This document shows, piece after piece, positions 8,205 through 16,282 of a stretch of DNA of 30,532 bases (position 1 is its first letter; every line of letters starts with the position of its first letter). The notes beneath the pieces are model-generated. The model saw only the letters and a program-made list of their open reading frames with translations. It was not told where the DNA came from and did not search any database. Made by a program: the position numbers and the translations under genes. The stretch is taken from NCBI GenBank assembly GCA_002476495.1, contig DLKL01000028.1, forward strand, positions 1 to 30,532. The letters are read 5' to 3'. This DNA is from Lachnospiraceae bacterium UBA7589. Lineage in GTDB: Bacteria > Bacillota > Clostridia > Lachnospirales > Lachnospiraceae.

Positions 8205-8594
8205 ATGCTGATTAATGTTTTAAAAAGTAAGATACACAGAGCAACTGTTAAACAGGCGGAGCTGAACTATGTGGGCAGTATAACCATAGATCAGTCTCTT
8301 ATGGAAGCATCAGGTATATATGAATATGAAAAGGTTCAGATAGTTGATGTGGATAATGGAAACAGATTTGAGACCTACGTTATAGCAGGAGAGAGAAATA
8401 GTGGCATGATATGCCTTAACGGAGCAGCTGCAAGAATGGTATCAGTGGGAGATAAGGTTATAATTATGTGCTATGCTCAGATGACTCCTGAAGAACATGA
8501 GAATAACAAACCTAAGGTCGTTTTTGTAGATGAGAATAATATAATATCCAGGGTGACAAATTATGAAAGACATGGATTGCTGGAAAATCAATAG
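8205..8594 (+). CDS. panD: Aspartate 1-decarboxylase proenzyme
   Basis: PanD decarboxylates L-aspartate to beta-alanine and uses a pyruvoyl group made by self-cleavage. The protein has 129 residues and the cleavage site is visible as YVGSITID, between G24 and S25. The H11, K9 and R12 context (KSKIHRATV) and the NGAAAR segment (about 72-77) are conserved. TTGGAGGAC precedes the ATG. I see no panM/panZ maturation factor in the window; Firmicutes PanD generally self-processes. Confidence 0.96.
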   Translation: MLINVLKSKIHRATVKQAELNYVGSITIDQSLMEASGIYEYEKVQIVDVDNGNRFETYVIAGERNSGMICLNGAAARMVSVGDKVIIMCYAQMTPEEHENNKPKVVFVDENNIISRVTNYERHGLLENQ

Positions 8595-8617
8595 GAATTT
8601 ATTTTCAGGAGGTTATT

Positions 8618-9823
8618 ATGCTTAAAGGAAAGAGAATTGTACTGGGAGTAAGTGGAGGAATAGCTGCGTATAAGATGGCTAATGTTGCAAGCATGCTGGT
8701 TAAGCTTAATGCTGATGTTCATGTAGTTATGACAGAAAATGCAACCCATTTTATTACTCCGGAGACCTTTGAGGTGCTTACAAATAACAAATGTTATACA
8801 GATACCTTTGACAGAAGCATGCATATTCACGTGCCTCATGTAACTTTGGGAACTACGGCAGATGCGTTTTTGATTGCTCCTGCTACAGCCGATGTAATTG
8901 GCAAGATAGCAAACGGTATAGCGGATGATATGCTGACTACCACAGTTTTGCCGGCTGCCTGTCCGGTTATGATTGCTCCGTCCATGAATGTAAATATGCT
9001 TGAGAATGCTATTGTTCAGGATAATATAAAAAAATTATTATCCTTCGGATATGAAATAATTGATTCTGAAGAAGGTTATCTTGCATGCAGAGCCGTAGGA
9101 AAGGGAAAGCTTCCATCAGAAAATATATTGGTTGATTACATTTTAAGGGCATGTGCAAAGGAAAAGGATATGAAAGGCAAAAGGGTACTGGTCACTGCGG
9201 GGGCAACCAGGGAGGCTATTGACCCGGTGAGATATATAACTAACCATTCTACAGGCAAAATGGGATATGCTCTTGCCAGGATGGCTATGCTAAGAGGAGC
9301 AGAGGTTACACTTGTGACAGGCAGGACAAGCCTGCCAAGACCTATGTTTATGGACGTAGTGGAGGTTGAATCTGCACAGGATATGTACCATGAGGTTATT
9401 TCCAGAAGCCAATCCGCTGACATAATTGTTAAGGCTGCAGCAGTGGCTGATTATACACCAAAATACCGGGCTCCGGACAAGATCAAAAAGCAGGAGCAGG
9501 ATATGGATATCCTCCTTGAAAGAACAAAGGATATATTGGGATATCTCGGAGAAAACAAGAAACCGTGTCAGTATATATGTGGCTTTTCAATGGAAACACA
9601 AAATATGCTTGAAAATTCGATGAAAAAACTGAAAAAGAAAAAAGTAGATATGATTGTAGCAAACAATCTTAAAACAGCCGGAGCCGGATTTGGAACAGAT
9701 ACAAATATAGTGACCATAATTACCGAAGGCAATACCTGTGAGCTGCCTATATTAACTAAGGATGAGGTTGCCGATAAAATTCTTGACAGTATTCTTAATG
9801 ATATTAATTCTCAAAAAATGTAA
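8618..9823 (+). CDS. coaBC: Bifunctional phosphopantothenoylcysteine decarboxylase/phosphopantothenate-cysteine ligase
   Basis: The 401-residue protein has an N-terminal flavoprotein CoaC domain (about 1-185) and a C-terminal CoaB ligase domain (about 190-395). In CoaC, GVSGGIAAYK, the HVPH histidine region, APATADVIGKIANGIADD, PSMNVNM and a catalytic-cysteine segment GYLACRAVGKGKLP are visible (families usually have ACGxxGxGR, so R replaces the second G). In CoaB, VTAGATREAIDPVRYITN and STGKMG match the nucleotide and dimer motifs, with KIKK near residue 290. The enzyme adds cysteine to phosphopantothenate and decarboxylates the product on the way to CoA. AGGAGG precedes the ATG. It is the last gene of the pan operon; coaA/coaX is not in the window. 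Confidence 0.96.
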   Translation: MLKGKRIVLGVSGGIAAYKMANVASMLVKLNADVHVVMTENATHFITPETFEVLTNNKCYTDTFDRSMHIHVPHVTLGTTADAFLIAPATADVIGKIANGIADDMLTTTVLPAACPVMIAPSMNVNMLENAIVQDNIKKLLSFGYEIIDSEEGYLACRAVGKGKLPSENILVDYILRACAKEKDMKGKRVLVTAGATREAIDPVRYITNHSTGKMGYALARMAMLRGAEVTLVTGRTSLPRPMFMDVVEVESAQDMYHEVISRSQSADIIVKAAAVADYTPKYRAPDKIKKQEQDMDILLERTKDILGYLGENKKPCQYICGFSMETQNMLENSMKKLKKKKVDMIVANNLKTAGAGFGTDTNIVTIITEGNTCELPILTKDEVADKILDSILNDINSQKM

Positions 9824-9855
9824 GGGAATGTTGGGTAAAATATATAAGAAACAGA

Positions 9856-9884
9856 TTGAGATTTTCATATTTCTATGTTAGTAT
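9856..9884 (+). promoter_or_regulatory. Candidate promoter of the pyrE operon
   Basis: TTGAGA at 9856-9861, 17 bases, then TAGTAT at 9879-9884 with TGT just before it. A 16-base AT-rich palindrome (9893-9908) follows near the expected start site. I saw no terminator after coaBC, so read-through from the pan operon is also possible. Confidence 0.45.
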
Positions 9885-9945
9885 AGTTGGAGATATTTTA
9901 GAAAATATAAATAAATTAGCATAAATATTGGAGGTAAGAAACAGC

Positions 9946-10620
9946 ATGGAACAATACAAACAGGAATTCATAGAATTCATGATTGATTGTAATGTTTTGA
10001 AGTTTGGGGATTTTGTTACTAAAAGTGGCAGAAAGACACCTTTTTTTGTAAATACCGGCTTTTACAGAACAGGGACCCAGCTTACGAAGCTTGGTCAGTA
10101 TTATGCGGAAGCTATTAACAAAAAATTCGGGATGGATTTTGATGTGCTTTTTGGACCTGCATATAAGGGAATTCCTCTCAGTGTGGCAACTGTTATGGCA
10201 ATTGCTGCCAAGTATGGAACAGATATAAGATATTGTTCCAACAGAAAGGAAATAAAGGATCATGGAGATAAAGGCATTCTTCTTGGAAGCCCTATAGCTG
10301 ATAAAGACAGAATAATAATAATCGAAGATGTTACTACAGCTGGAACATCAATACAGGAGACATTGCCTATAGTTAAGGCACAGGGCAATGTTGATGTGCT
10401 GGGACTGGTTGTATCTGTTGACCGTATGGAAAAAGGTCAGGGAGAGAAAAGTGCTTTGGCTGAGATAGAGGAGAAATATGGCCTTAAGACAACAGCAATT
10501 GTAACTATGAAGGAGGTAGTTGAGCACCTCTATAACAGACCTTATAAAGGAAAGGTTATTATTGATGATAACCTTAAGAAATCAATAGATGCATATTATA
10601 ATATGTACGGAGCTAAATAG
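9946..10620 (+). CDS. pyrE: Orotate phosphoribosyltransferase
   Basis: PyrE condenses orotate with PRPP to give OMP in pyrimidine synthesis. The 224-residue protein has KSGRKTPFFVNTG (26-38), FGPAYKGIP (69-77) and the PRPP-binding motif IIIEDVTTAGTS (125-136). The frame is open from a TTG at 9928, but that codon overlaps the GGAGG ribosome site, so ATG 9946 (11 bases after GGAGG) is the better start. No other pyr gene is adjacent, and no PyrR-type attenuator was recognised in the leader. Confidence 0.95.
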   Translation: MEQYKQEFIEFMIDCNVLKFGDFVTKSGRKTPFFVNTGFYRTGTQLTKLGQYYAEAINKKFGMDFDVLFGPAYKGIPLSVATVMAIAAKYGTDIRYCSNRKEIKDHGDKGILLGSPIADKDRIIIIEDVTTAGTSIQETLPIVKAQGNVDVLGLVVSVDRMEKGQGEKSALAEIEEKYGLKTTAIVTMKEVVEHLYNRPYKGKVIIDDNLKKSIDAYYNMYGAK

Positions 10621-10635
10621 ACTGGGAGGTGTTTT

Positions 10636-10785
10636 ATGGAAAAACTTTATAGCAAAATGAACTCAATCGGCGTGAGCAGCCTGGTTATGGGAATTGTTAC
10701 TATGATCATAGGTCTGGGCATAGGTATCGTAATGGTTGTGAATGGCGGAAGATTGCTTGCCGGAAAAAAAGATATTACATTTTAG
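10636..10785 (+). CDS. Small single-pass membrane protein, 49 residues
   Basis: GGGAGGT lies just before ATG 10636, and the frame runs to TAG at 10783. The product starts MEKLYSKMNSIGVSSLVMG, has one glycine-rich hydrophobic helix (about residues 14-37) and ends in a basic tail, GRLLAGKKDITF. It fits exactly between pyrE and the HD gene with 15-base gaps on each side, so it is very probably translated. No function is known to me. The positive charge after the helix suggests the C terminus faces the cytoplasm. Confidence 0.7.
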   Translation: MEKLYSKMNSIGVSSLVMGIVTMIIGLGIGIVMVVNGGRLLAGKKDITF

Positions 10786-10800
10786 AAAAGGCAGGAGTAA

Positions 10801-11379
10801 ATGCAGGATTATATAATAACCTATTCAGGAATCAGATTTACGCCTCTGTCACCTGTGACAGAGAATATAGTAATCGAGGATATTGCTCATTCACTGTCTA
10901 TGCTGTGCAGGGCAAACGGACATTATAGTTCGTTTTATTCCGTTGGTGCCCATTGTATAAACTGCTATGAGGAGGCTGTTGCCAGGCGGGAGTCGGCCAG
11001 AGTCCGTATGGCATGTCTTTTACATGATGCAGCGGAGAGCTACATTTCCGATGTTACCAGACCGGTAAAAAAGAATCTGGATAAGTATCAGGAGATAGAA
11101 GATAATCTGTTAAATGCAATATATCAAAGATTTTTAGGCTCAGGACTTTCCGAGTATGAAAAACAGATAGTGACGGTTATAGATGATGCAATGCTTTATT
11201 ATGAATTTCTGGAATTTGCAGCACATAAGCTATATGATGAGCCACCATATGTTGCAGCTACACCGGATTTTTATAGAGGAAATATGAAACAGGTTGAAAG
11301 AGAATATATTGATATTTTTAACAATATTGATTTGAATGATAATTCAGAGGTAAAGGAGACGATAAAATGGATAAGATAG
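10801..11379 (+). CDS. HD-domain phosphohydrolase (YfbR/nucleotidase-like)
   Basis: The 192-residue protein carries the HD metal-binding pattern: H51 (SVGAHC), H75-D76 (LLHDAAESYISDV) and a later D in VIDDAM. The opening SGIRFTPLSP and IEDIAHSLSMLCRANGHY match a small HD family related to YfbR-type 5'-deoxynucleotidases. A role in nucleotide clean-up is plausible next to pyrE, but the substrate is not shown by sequence. The AGGAG site is only 3 bases from the ATG, a short spacing. The end overlaps the next gene by 13 bases. Confidence 0.8.
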   Translation: MQDYIITYSGIRFTPLSPVTENIVIEDIAHSLSMLCRANGHYSSFYSVGAHCINCYEEAVARRESARVRMACLLHDAAESYISDVTRPVKKNLDKYQEIEDNLLNAIYQRFLGSGLSEYEKQIVTVIDDAMLYYEFLEFAAHKLYDEPPYVAATPDFYRGNMKQVEREYIDIFNNIDLNDNSEVKETIKWIR

Positions 11380-11822
11380 ATATGAAGATTTTGAAATGCC
11401 TTAAGGAAAATGCCAGACTTACTGCATCGGCAATCGGAGACAGGATTAACCTTTCTGTATCAGCCGTAATTGAGCGAATTAAAAAGCTTGAAAGCAATGG
11501 AATAATTACAGGATACACTATTTCGGTAGACCAGAAAAAACTTGGAAATGATGTGGCTGCTCTTATGGAGGTAAGCCTTAAGCACCCTGACTATTATGAT
11601 GGATTTGTACAGATTGTAAAGGAGAATCCGCATATTACATCCTGCTATTTCCAGACCGGAGAGTTTGATTTCGTTTTGAGGATAACTACTAATTCGGCAG
11701 AGGGCCTTGAGGATATTTATAAGGATATTAAGAGCTATGAGGGCGTATCCAGAACAGAAACACATTTTGTTTTAAAAACCGTTAAGGAAGAATTGTGCGC
11801 TCTTCTTGGAGAAGAAAAATGA
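11367..11822 (+). CDS. Lrp/AsnC-family transcriptional regulator
   Basis: The 151-residue protein has an N-terminal winged helix-turn-helix (MDKIDMKILKCLKENARLT through about residue 60) and a C-terminal RAM ligand/oligomer domain ending HFVLKTVKEELCALL. Lrp/AsnC proteins form octamers or dimers and usually sense amino acids. AAAGGAG lies inside the end of the HD gene, so the two genes are translationally linked. The downstream patatin gene overlaps by ATGA. Its target is unknown; no amino-acid biosynthesis or transport gene is adjacent. Confidence 0.92.
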   Translation: MDKIDMKILKCLKENARLTASAIGDRINLSVSAVIERIKKLESNGIITGYTISVDQKKLGNDVAALMEVSLKHPDYYDGFVQIVKENPHITSCYFQTGEFDFVLRITTNSAEGLEDIYKDIKSYEGVSRTETHFVLKTVKEELCALLGEEK

Positions 11823-12697
11823 TTCCCTGTGGTGATGATGAAAAAGAAGATAGAATAGGACTTGTTCTTGAGGGCGGTGGCATGCGTGGTATGTATACCG
11901 CCGGAGTGCTGGATGTCCTGATGGAAAAAAATATCTGTCTTGATGGTGTTATAGGAGTATCTGCAGGTGCTATACATGGTTGTAATTATGTATCAGGTCA
12001 GATTGGCAGAAGTGTAAGATATAATCTTAAGTATATTAACGATAAGAGATATATGAGCCTGGAATCCCTGATAAAAACGGGAAATTTGTTTAACAAGGAA
12101 TTCTGTTATTCACAGGTGCCTGATAAGCTGTCTCCCTTTGATTATGATACATTTCTTGAAAGAGAGGCAACAATACCTTTCTATGTTACCTGCACTAATC
12201 TTGAGACAGGCAAAGCGGAATATATAAGGTGCAGGGATTTTAAGAAAGATATGGATTTTATGAGAGCATCAGCATCCCTGCCTCTGTTATCTGAGATTGT
12301 TGAAGCAGACGGAATGAAGCTATTAGATGGCGGAACCTGTGACAGCATACCTGTTGATTATTTTAGAAGCATTGGATATGGCAAAAATATAGTAGTTCTT
12401 ACGAGACCCGAGGGGTATAGAAAAAAGCCTGACAGGGCTATAGCACTGATAAAGCTGGTGTATAAGGATTATCCAAATTATGTAAAGGCTTGCGAGGAAA
12501 GGTATATAAAATATAACCAGACTCTTGATAAGCTGGAGGAATATGAGAAAAGAGGAGAGGTTCTTATAATCAGGCCAACAAGACATATAAAAATAAGCCG
12601 TGTAGAAAAGAACACGGACAAGTTAAAATACATTTACAAAATGGGAAGGCATGATACAGGTATCCTGCTTGAAAAAATCATCAGCTTTGTACAATAG
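11819..12697 (+). CDS. Patatin-like phospholipase/acylhydrolase
   Basis: With the ATG at 11819 the protein has 292 residues. It shows all patatin catalytic elements: the oxyanion hole GGGMRG (19-24), the nucleophile elbow GVSAG with Ser48, and the dyad aspartate in DGG (D170). It belongs to the bacterial RssA/YjjU-like group of cytoplasmic lipid or acyl-ester hydrolases. The frame is open from a GTG at 11795, but ATG 11819 overlaps the Lrp stop in an ATGA junction and has GGAG 8 bases upstream, so it is preferred. It is the last gene of the pyrE operon and ends just before a strong convergent terminator. Confidence 0.9.
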   Translation: MIPCGDDEKEDRIGLVLEGGGMRGMYTAGVLDVLMEKNICLDGVIGVSAGAIHGCNYVSGQIGRSVRYNLKYINDKRYMSLESLIKTGNLFNKEFCYSQVPDKLSPFDYDTFLEREATIPFYVTCTNLETGKAEYIRCRDFKKDMDFMRASASLPLLSEIVEADGMKLLDGGTCDSIPVDYFRSIGYGKNIVVLTRPEGYRKKPDRAIALIKLVYKDYPNYVKACEERYIKYNQTLDKLEEYEKRGEVLIIRPTRHIKISRVEKNTDKLKYIYKMGRHDTGILLEKIISFVQ

Positions 12698-12699
12698 AT

Positions 12700-12742
12700 G
12701 AGGCCGTCACACTAAGAAAATTAGTGCGACGCCTCTTTTTTT
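12700..12742. terminator. Convergent terminator shared by the patatin and GGDEF-EAL genes
   Basis: GAGGC..CACTAA (12700-12715) pairs with TTAGTG..GCCTC (12721-12735) with one bulge and one mismatch, and a run of T follows (12736-12742). The 3' arm contains the stop codon of the minus-strand GGDEF-EAL gene, so that gene's last codons form half of the hairpin. Confidence 0.8.
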
Positions 12743-15153
12743 GCTTCTGACAAAAGATCAATAAAAGCATCTGAGTTAAGTGGGCGGGAGAAGAGATATC
12801 CCTGAAGGGTATCACAGAACTGGGCCTGCAGGATTTTTAATTGTTCAACATCCTCAACACCCTCGGCTACAACTGATATATCCATTTTATGAGCAAGTGA
12901 TATAATAGAGTCAGCAATGCATTTATCCTTTTCGTTATTGCAAATTCCGTCAATAAAGGATTTGTCGATTTTAAGAGTGTCAATAGGAATCTGGGTGAGG
13001 TAATTAAATGATGAGTAGCCTGTACCAAAATCGTCCAATGCTATAGATGCCCCCAGTGCCTTTATTTCATTAATTAATTCCAGATTGTGCTCAAATGAGT
13101 TCATAAGCACACTCTCGGTGATTTCAATTTCAAGGTACTTAATATCCATACCTGTTTTCTCAGGGATAGATTTGATGGTGGTTATCAGATTATTGTCCTG
13201 TAACTGAGTTGTGGACACGTTTACAGATACCTTAAGTGGACCATATCCACATTCAATAAGCCTCTGGTTAAAACTGCATGCTTCTATAAGAGCCCATATG
13301 CCCAGCTCATTAATTATGCCACTGTCCTCAGCAATTGGAATAAATTCGCTGGGAGGGATAAATCCCACAAGATCTGATTCTATACGCATAAGCGCTTCAA
13401 ATCCTGTAATATTTCCGTCAGAGACATTCACCTGTGGCTGGTATTGCAAGAATACTTCGTTTTTGTCAATAACATTGGATAGTATTTCAGCCAGATCATT
13501 TCTTCTGTTAAAGTCATCCTCCATATAGCTGTTAAAGAGTTTAAAGCTGTTTTTACCTGAATTTTTGGCATTGTACATGGCGATATCGGCATTTTTTATC
13601 AGCTCGCTAATGGTTAAACCATCTCTCGGGAAGAGTGCAACACCTATACTCATAGAGACGTGTGCAGTTTCACCATCCAGATCAAAAGGATGGGCACTTA
13701 TTTCAACCAAAGAGGAAGCAAACTTTTCAAGCTCCTCTGTCGTATCATAATTTGTCTTGAAAATAAGAAATTCATCTCCGCCTGTCCTGGCAAGAATATC
13801 GTCGTTTGTTGTGTATGATAAAAGTTTTCCCGATACCTTTTTCAATAACATATCACCATAATCATGACCAAGAGTATCATTAACATTTTTAAAGTTATCC
13901 AGGTCGATAAAGAAAACCGCATGCTTGTTGAATTTGGTACCATCGTTATGAAAAACGTTGTGGGCATATTTCATAAATGCAACCCTGTTATAAAGTCCGG
14001 TCAGACCGTCTCTGTATGCGAGCTGCTCTATATGGGCATAGTTTTTCTTAAGCTCAAGCTCATTGGCTTCGAGAATTTTTTTGGATTCATTAAGCTGTTT
14101 ATAGTTGTTTGATATTATGCTCATCATGTTGTTAAACATATGTGATAATTCGCCGAATTCGTCCTTTGTATCAATAGTGCATACCTGTTCAAGGTTACCG
14201 GCAGTGGCTTCTGCCATATTGTTTTTCAATGTTATAATAGGGTCTGTATATTTGTGGACAAGCACATGACTTATCTGATATGCAATTATAAGTATGATAA
14301 TCAAGGTAATTATCAGTGTGACGGGGAGTGTGGAAATCAGCTGCTGCTCGTTGCTGCCATTCAACTTTACAAAATATATCCAGTCATAATCCTCCAGATA
14401 GAAATAACCGTATATATTTTTAAGTGAAGGACTGTTGTTGTCCAGATATCCGTTTTCCTTTTGCTCGTCAAAGAGGGCTCTTGCTTTCTTGTCCAGATAG
14501 GATGAATTGCTAAAGCCTGTTGCATTGAAAAGATAGTCTCCGTCACCGGTAAGGATAAAAGCATCTCCCGATTCGGGTATAAATGCACCAAAATACAGGG
14601 GAGATATATTAGCTCTTAGTAAGCCTATAATAGTATCCTTTACTGTGATAGGTGTTACAAGCTCAATGCTTGACAGGTTTTTGTTTATATTAGATGACTT
14701 TATGATTCTTGTGGAGGATATGTCGCTGATTGGAATCTCCATATATTCACTCCAGTCACCGGCATACATATCGTCTGTTCCTGTAATATAATATCCGTTC
14801 AGATCATATATGTAATAATTAACGTTATTGTTCATATAACCGGAAGTATCTTCTATAAGCTTTTTTGCAGACTGATAGTATGGTGAGTCTTTTTCCAGGG
14901 ATACACCGTTATAATATTCCAGGGCAATACTCTGTATACTGCTTGCCTTTGAGAGTCCCTCAATCTGGGCAATCTGAAGATTAAGCTCTGAGTTCAGCCC
15001 GCTGGCATAATTTTTAGCAGCCTCAGTAACAGAGGATTTAGCCAGCTCCAGATATTTGTTATATGACAGAATGTATGTAAGGAATGTCATAAAAATAAGT
15101 GGCAGTGATGCCAGCAATATCAAGGACATTCTCAGTGAATTTTTTATCGACAT
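12721..15153 (-). CDS. Membrane GGDEF-EAL c-di-GMP enzyme with extracellular sensor domain
   Basis: The 810-residue protein has helix 1 (about 8-30), an extracellular Cache-like domain (about 32-270), helix 2 (about 272-294), a HAMP domain (296-350), a coiled linker, GGDEF (about 375-540) and EAL (about 555-805). The cyclase motif is intact (TGGDEF, 458-462), but the product-inhibition RxxD site is TNDD, with no arginine. EAL motifs for phosphodiesterase activity are all present: FEALMRI (E586), VNVS, EITES, DDFGTG, KIDKSF and AEGVE. It could therefore make and break c-di-GMP, with balance set by the outside ligand. GGAGAAATA precedes the ATG. It has its own promoter and is divergent from the CheX/CheY pair. 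Confidence 0.93.
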   Translation of the reverse strand: MSIKNSLRMSLILLASLPLIFMTFLTYILSYNKYLELAKSSVTEAAKNYASGLNSELNLQIAQIEGLSKASSIQSIALEYYNGVSLEKDSPYYQSAKKLIEDTSGYMNNNVNYYIYDLNGYYITGTDDMYAGDWSEYMEIPISDISSTRIIKSSNINKNLSSIELVTPITVKDTIIGLLRANISPLYFGAFIPESGDAFILTGDGDYLFNATGFSNSSYLDKKARALFDEQKENGYLDNNSPSLKNIYGYFYLEDYDWIYFVKLNGSNEQQLISTLPVTLIITLIIILIIAYQISHVLVHKYTDPIITLKNNMAEATAGNLEQVCTIDTKDEFGELSHMFNNMMSIISNNYKQLNESKKILEANELELKKNYAHIEQLAYRDGLTGLYNRVAFMKYAHNVFHNDGTKFNKHAVFFIDLDNFKNVNDTLGHDYGDMLLKKVSGKLLSYTTNDDILARTGGDEFLIFKTNYDTTEELEKFASSLVEISAHPFDLDGETAHVSMSIGVALFPRDGLTISELIKNADIAMYNAKNSGKNSFKLFNSYMEDDFNRRNDLAEILSNVIDKNEVFLQYQPQVNVSDGNITGFEALMRIESDLVGFIPPSEFIPIAEDSGIINELGIWALIEACSFNQRLIECGYGPLKVSVNVSTTQLQDNNLITTIKSIPEKTGMDIKYLEIEITESVLMNSFEHNLELINEIKALGASIALDDFGTGYSSFNYLTQIPIDTLKIDKSFIDGICNNEKDKCIADSIISLAHKMDISVVAEGVEDVEQLKILQAQFCDTLQGYLFSRPLNSDAFIDLLSEAKKEASH

Positions 15154-15198
15154 ATTATTTCTCCGCTTTCTTATTTATAATGCAACACACATAAAAAC

Positions 15199-15227
15199 AT
15201 TATAAAGAATAATCTAAAAAAAAACAA
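15199..15227 (-). promoter_or_regulatory. Promoter of the GGDEF-EAL gene
   Basis: On the minus strand there is TTGTTT (15227-15222), a 17-base spacer and a perfect TATAAT (15204-15199), about 45 bases before the start codon. Confidence 0.6.
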
Positions 15228-15250
15228 TAATATATTTGTAATCTTATCAA

Positions 15251-15291
15251 TTAGAGAGCCTGACAGGGGGAACCTCTCCATTGTCTGCTAA
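15251..15291. repeat. Nested inverted repeats between divergent promoters
   Basis: TTAG/CTAA at the edges (15251-15254 and 15288-15291), GAGAG/CTCTC (15254-15258 and 15274-15278) and an inner CCTGACAGG (15259-15267) are arranged inside one another. This is locally GC-richer than its AT-rich surroundings. It lies upstream of both promoters, so it is not a leader of either gene; it may be a protein-binding site. No known riboswitch class was matched. Confidence 0.3.
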
Positions 15292-15306
15292 AAACTGATT
15301 ATTTAA

Positions 15307-15335
15307 TTGATTTTTCGTATAAATGTGTGTATAAT
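15307..15335 (+). promoter_or_regulatory. Promoter of the CheX-like/CheY operon
   Basis: TTGATT at 15307-15312, a 17-base spacer and a perfect TATAAT at 15330-15335, about 35 bases before the start codon. Confidence 0.7.
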
Positions 15336-15369
15336 TAAACCAATATGGTGTCAGTTAAGGAGGAGTTTC

Positions 15370-16260
15370 ATGTTTGGAGTATATTTTGGAAAATACCTGC
15401 AGGATGTAGGTGCCTTAACCCCTGAGCAGTATGAAGAGGTTTTGGAAACAAGTAGAAATTCAAGAGTCAAGATGGGTTTACTCGCTGTAAATGAAGGATA
15501 TATGACACAGGCACAGGCTGATGAGGTTAATATGCTCCAGGCTATGCAGGATGCACGATTTGGTGATATAGCAGTATCCAAGGGATATCTTACAGATGAA
15601 CAGGTTTCATCATTGCTTAAGAAGCAGGGGGATTCATACCTGTTGTTTGTTCAGACACTTATTGAAAAGAACCTTTTAAGTCTTGAGCAGATTCAGAAGC
15701 ATCTCAACCATTATAAAAAGTCAGAACGACTTACGAGCCTTGATATTGATGCAATTAAGAGTTCTGATGTCGACAAGATTATTCCTATTTTTCTGAAGGA
15801 GCCAAGTGTACCTACCGTTGTTAAAGATTATCTTGCTCTTATGTCAAGGAATATAGTACGATTTATTGATAACAGGGTACGATTTGACAGAATTGAAAAA
15901 ATCCATTCATATACATCAAAATATATAGCAAGTCAGTGCTTTACAGGGGATTACGAGCTGTTCGTAGGTATTTGCGGCACCGGCAACAAGGTGTTTGGTG
16001 AGTCTTATGCAAAGGAGGAATTTTCTGCTATTGATGAGGACTGTCTGGATGCTGTCTGTGAGTTTATTAATGTATGTAATGGCCTTTTTGCTTCAAAGCT
16101 AAGCCAGGAGGAGGTGCAGATTGATATGCTCCCTCCCGAGATGTACATAGAAGATACCACAATTAGCACAGAGGGAATGATGTTTGTTCTTCCCTGCTTT
16201 GTGAAGGGGATAAGATCAGATATAATTATCTGCATGGAAACCAAATGGAATATTTCATAA
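15370..16260 (+). CDS. MshEN-like repeat protein fused to a CheX/CheC-like domain
   Basis: The 296-residue protein has two parts. Residues 1-115 contain about four copies of a helical repeat of the form xxGxxLxxxGxLTxEQxxxxL (GKYLQDVGALTPEQYEEVL, MGLLAVNEGYMTQAQ, FGDIAVSKGYLTDEQ, and a weaker FVQTLIEKNLLSLEQ). This is the pattern of the MshEN/GspE N-terminal domain, some members of which bind c-di-GMP. Residues about 150-296 resemble CheX/CheC: FVGICGTGNKVFGES, then DAVCEFINVCNG with an ExxN pair (E231, N234), the CheY-P phosphatase signature. ATG 15370 is chosen since AAGGAGGAG lies 7 bases upstream; the frame is open further back. It is 22 bases from a CheY gene. Binding and phosphatase activity are inferred. 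Confidence 0.7.
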   Translation: MFGVYFGKYLQDVGALTPEQYEEVLETSRNSRVKMGLLAVNEGYMTQAQADEVNMLQAMQDARFGDIAVSKGYLTDEQVSSLLKKQGDSYLLFVQTLIEKNLLSLEQIQKHLNHYKKSERLTSLDIDAIKSSDVDKIIPIFLKEPSVPTVVKDYLALMSRNIVRFIDNRVRFDRIEKIHSYTSKYIASQCFTGDYELFVGICGTGNKVFGESYAKEEFSAIDEDCLDAVCEFINVCNGLFASKLSQEEVQIDMLPPEMYIEDTTISTEGMMFVLPCFVKGIRSDIIICMETKWNIS

Positions 16261-16282
16261 TCAGGAGGATGTAAGTGTTACT

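Noticed and set aside
9893..9908. A 16-base palindrome ATATTTTAGAAAATAT upstream of pyrE, a possible operator.
   Set aside because: In such AT-rich intergenic DNA a palindrome of A and T runs is weak evidence; no known regulator site was matched.
15251..15291. A preQ1- or c-di-GMP-type riboswitch, suggested by GAGGTTC on the minus strand and the neighbouring c-di-GMP gene.
   Set aside because: The conserved core of neither class is present, and the element lies upstream of the promoters, not in a leader.
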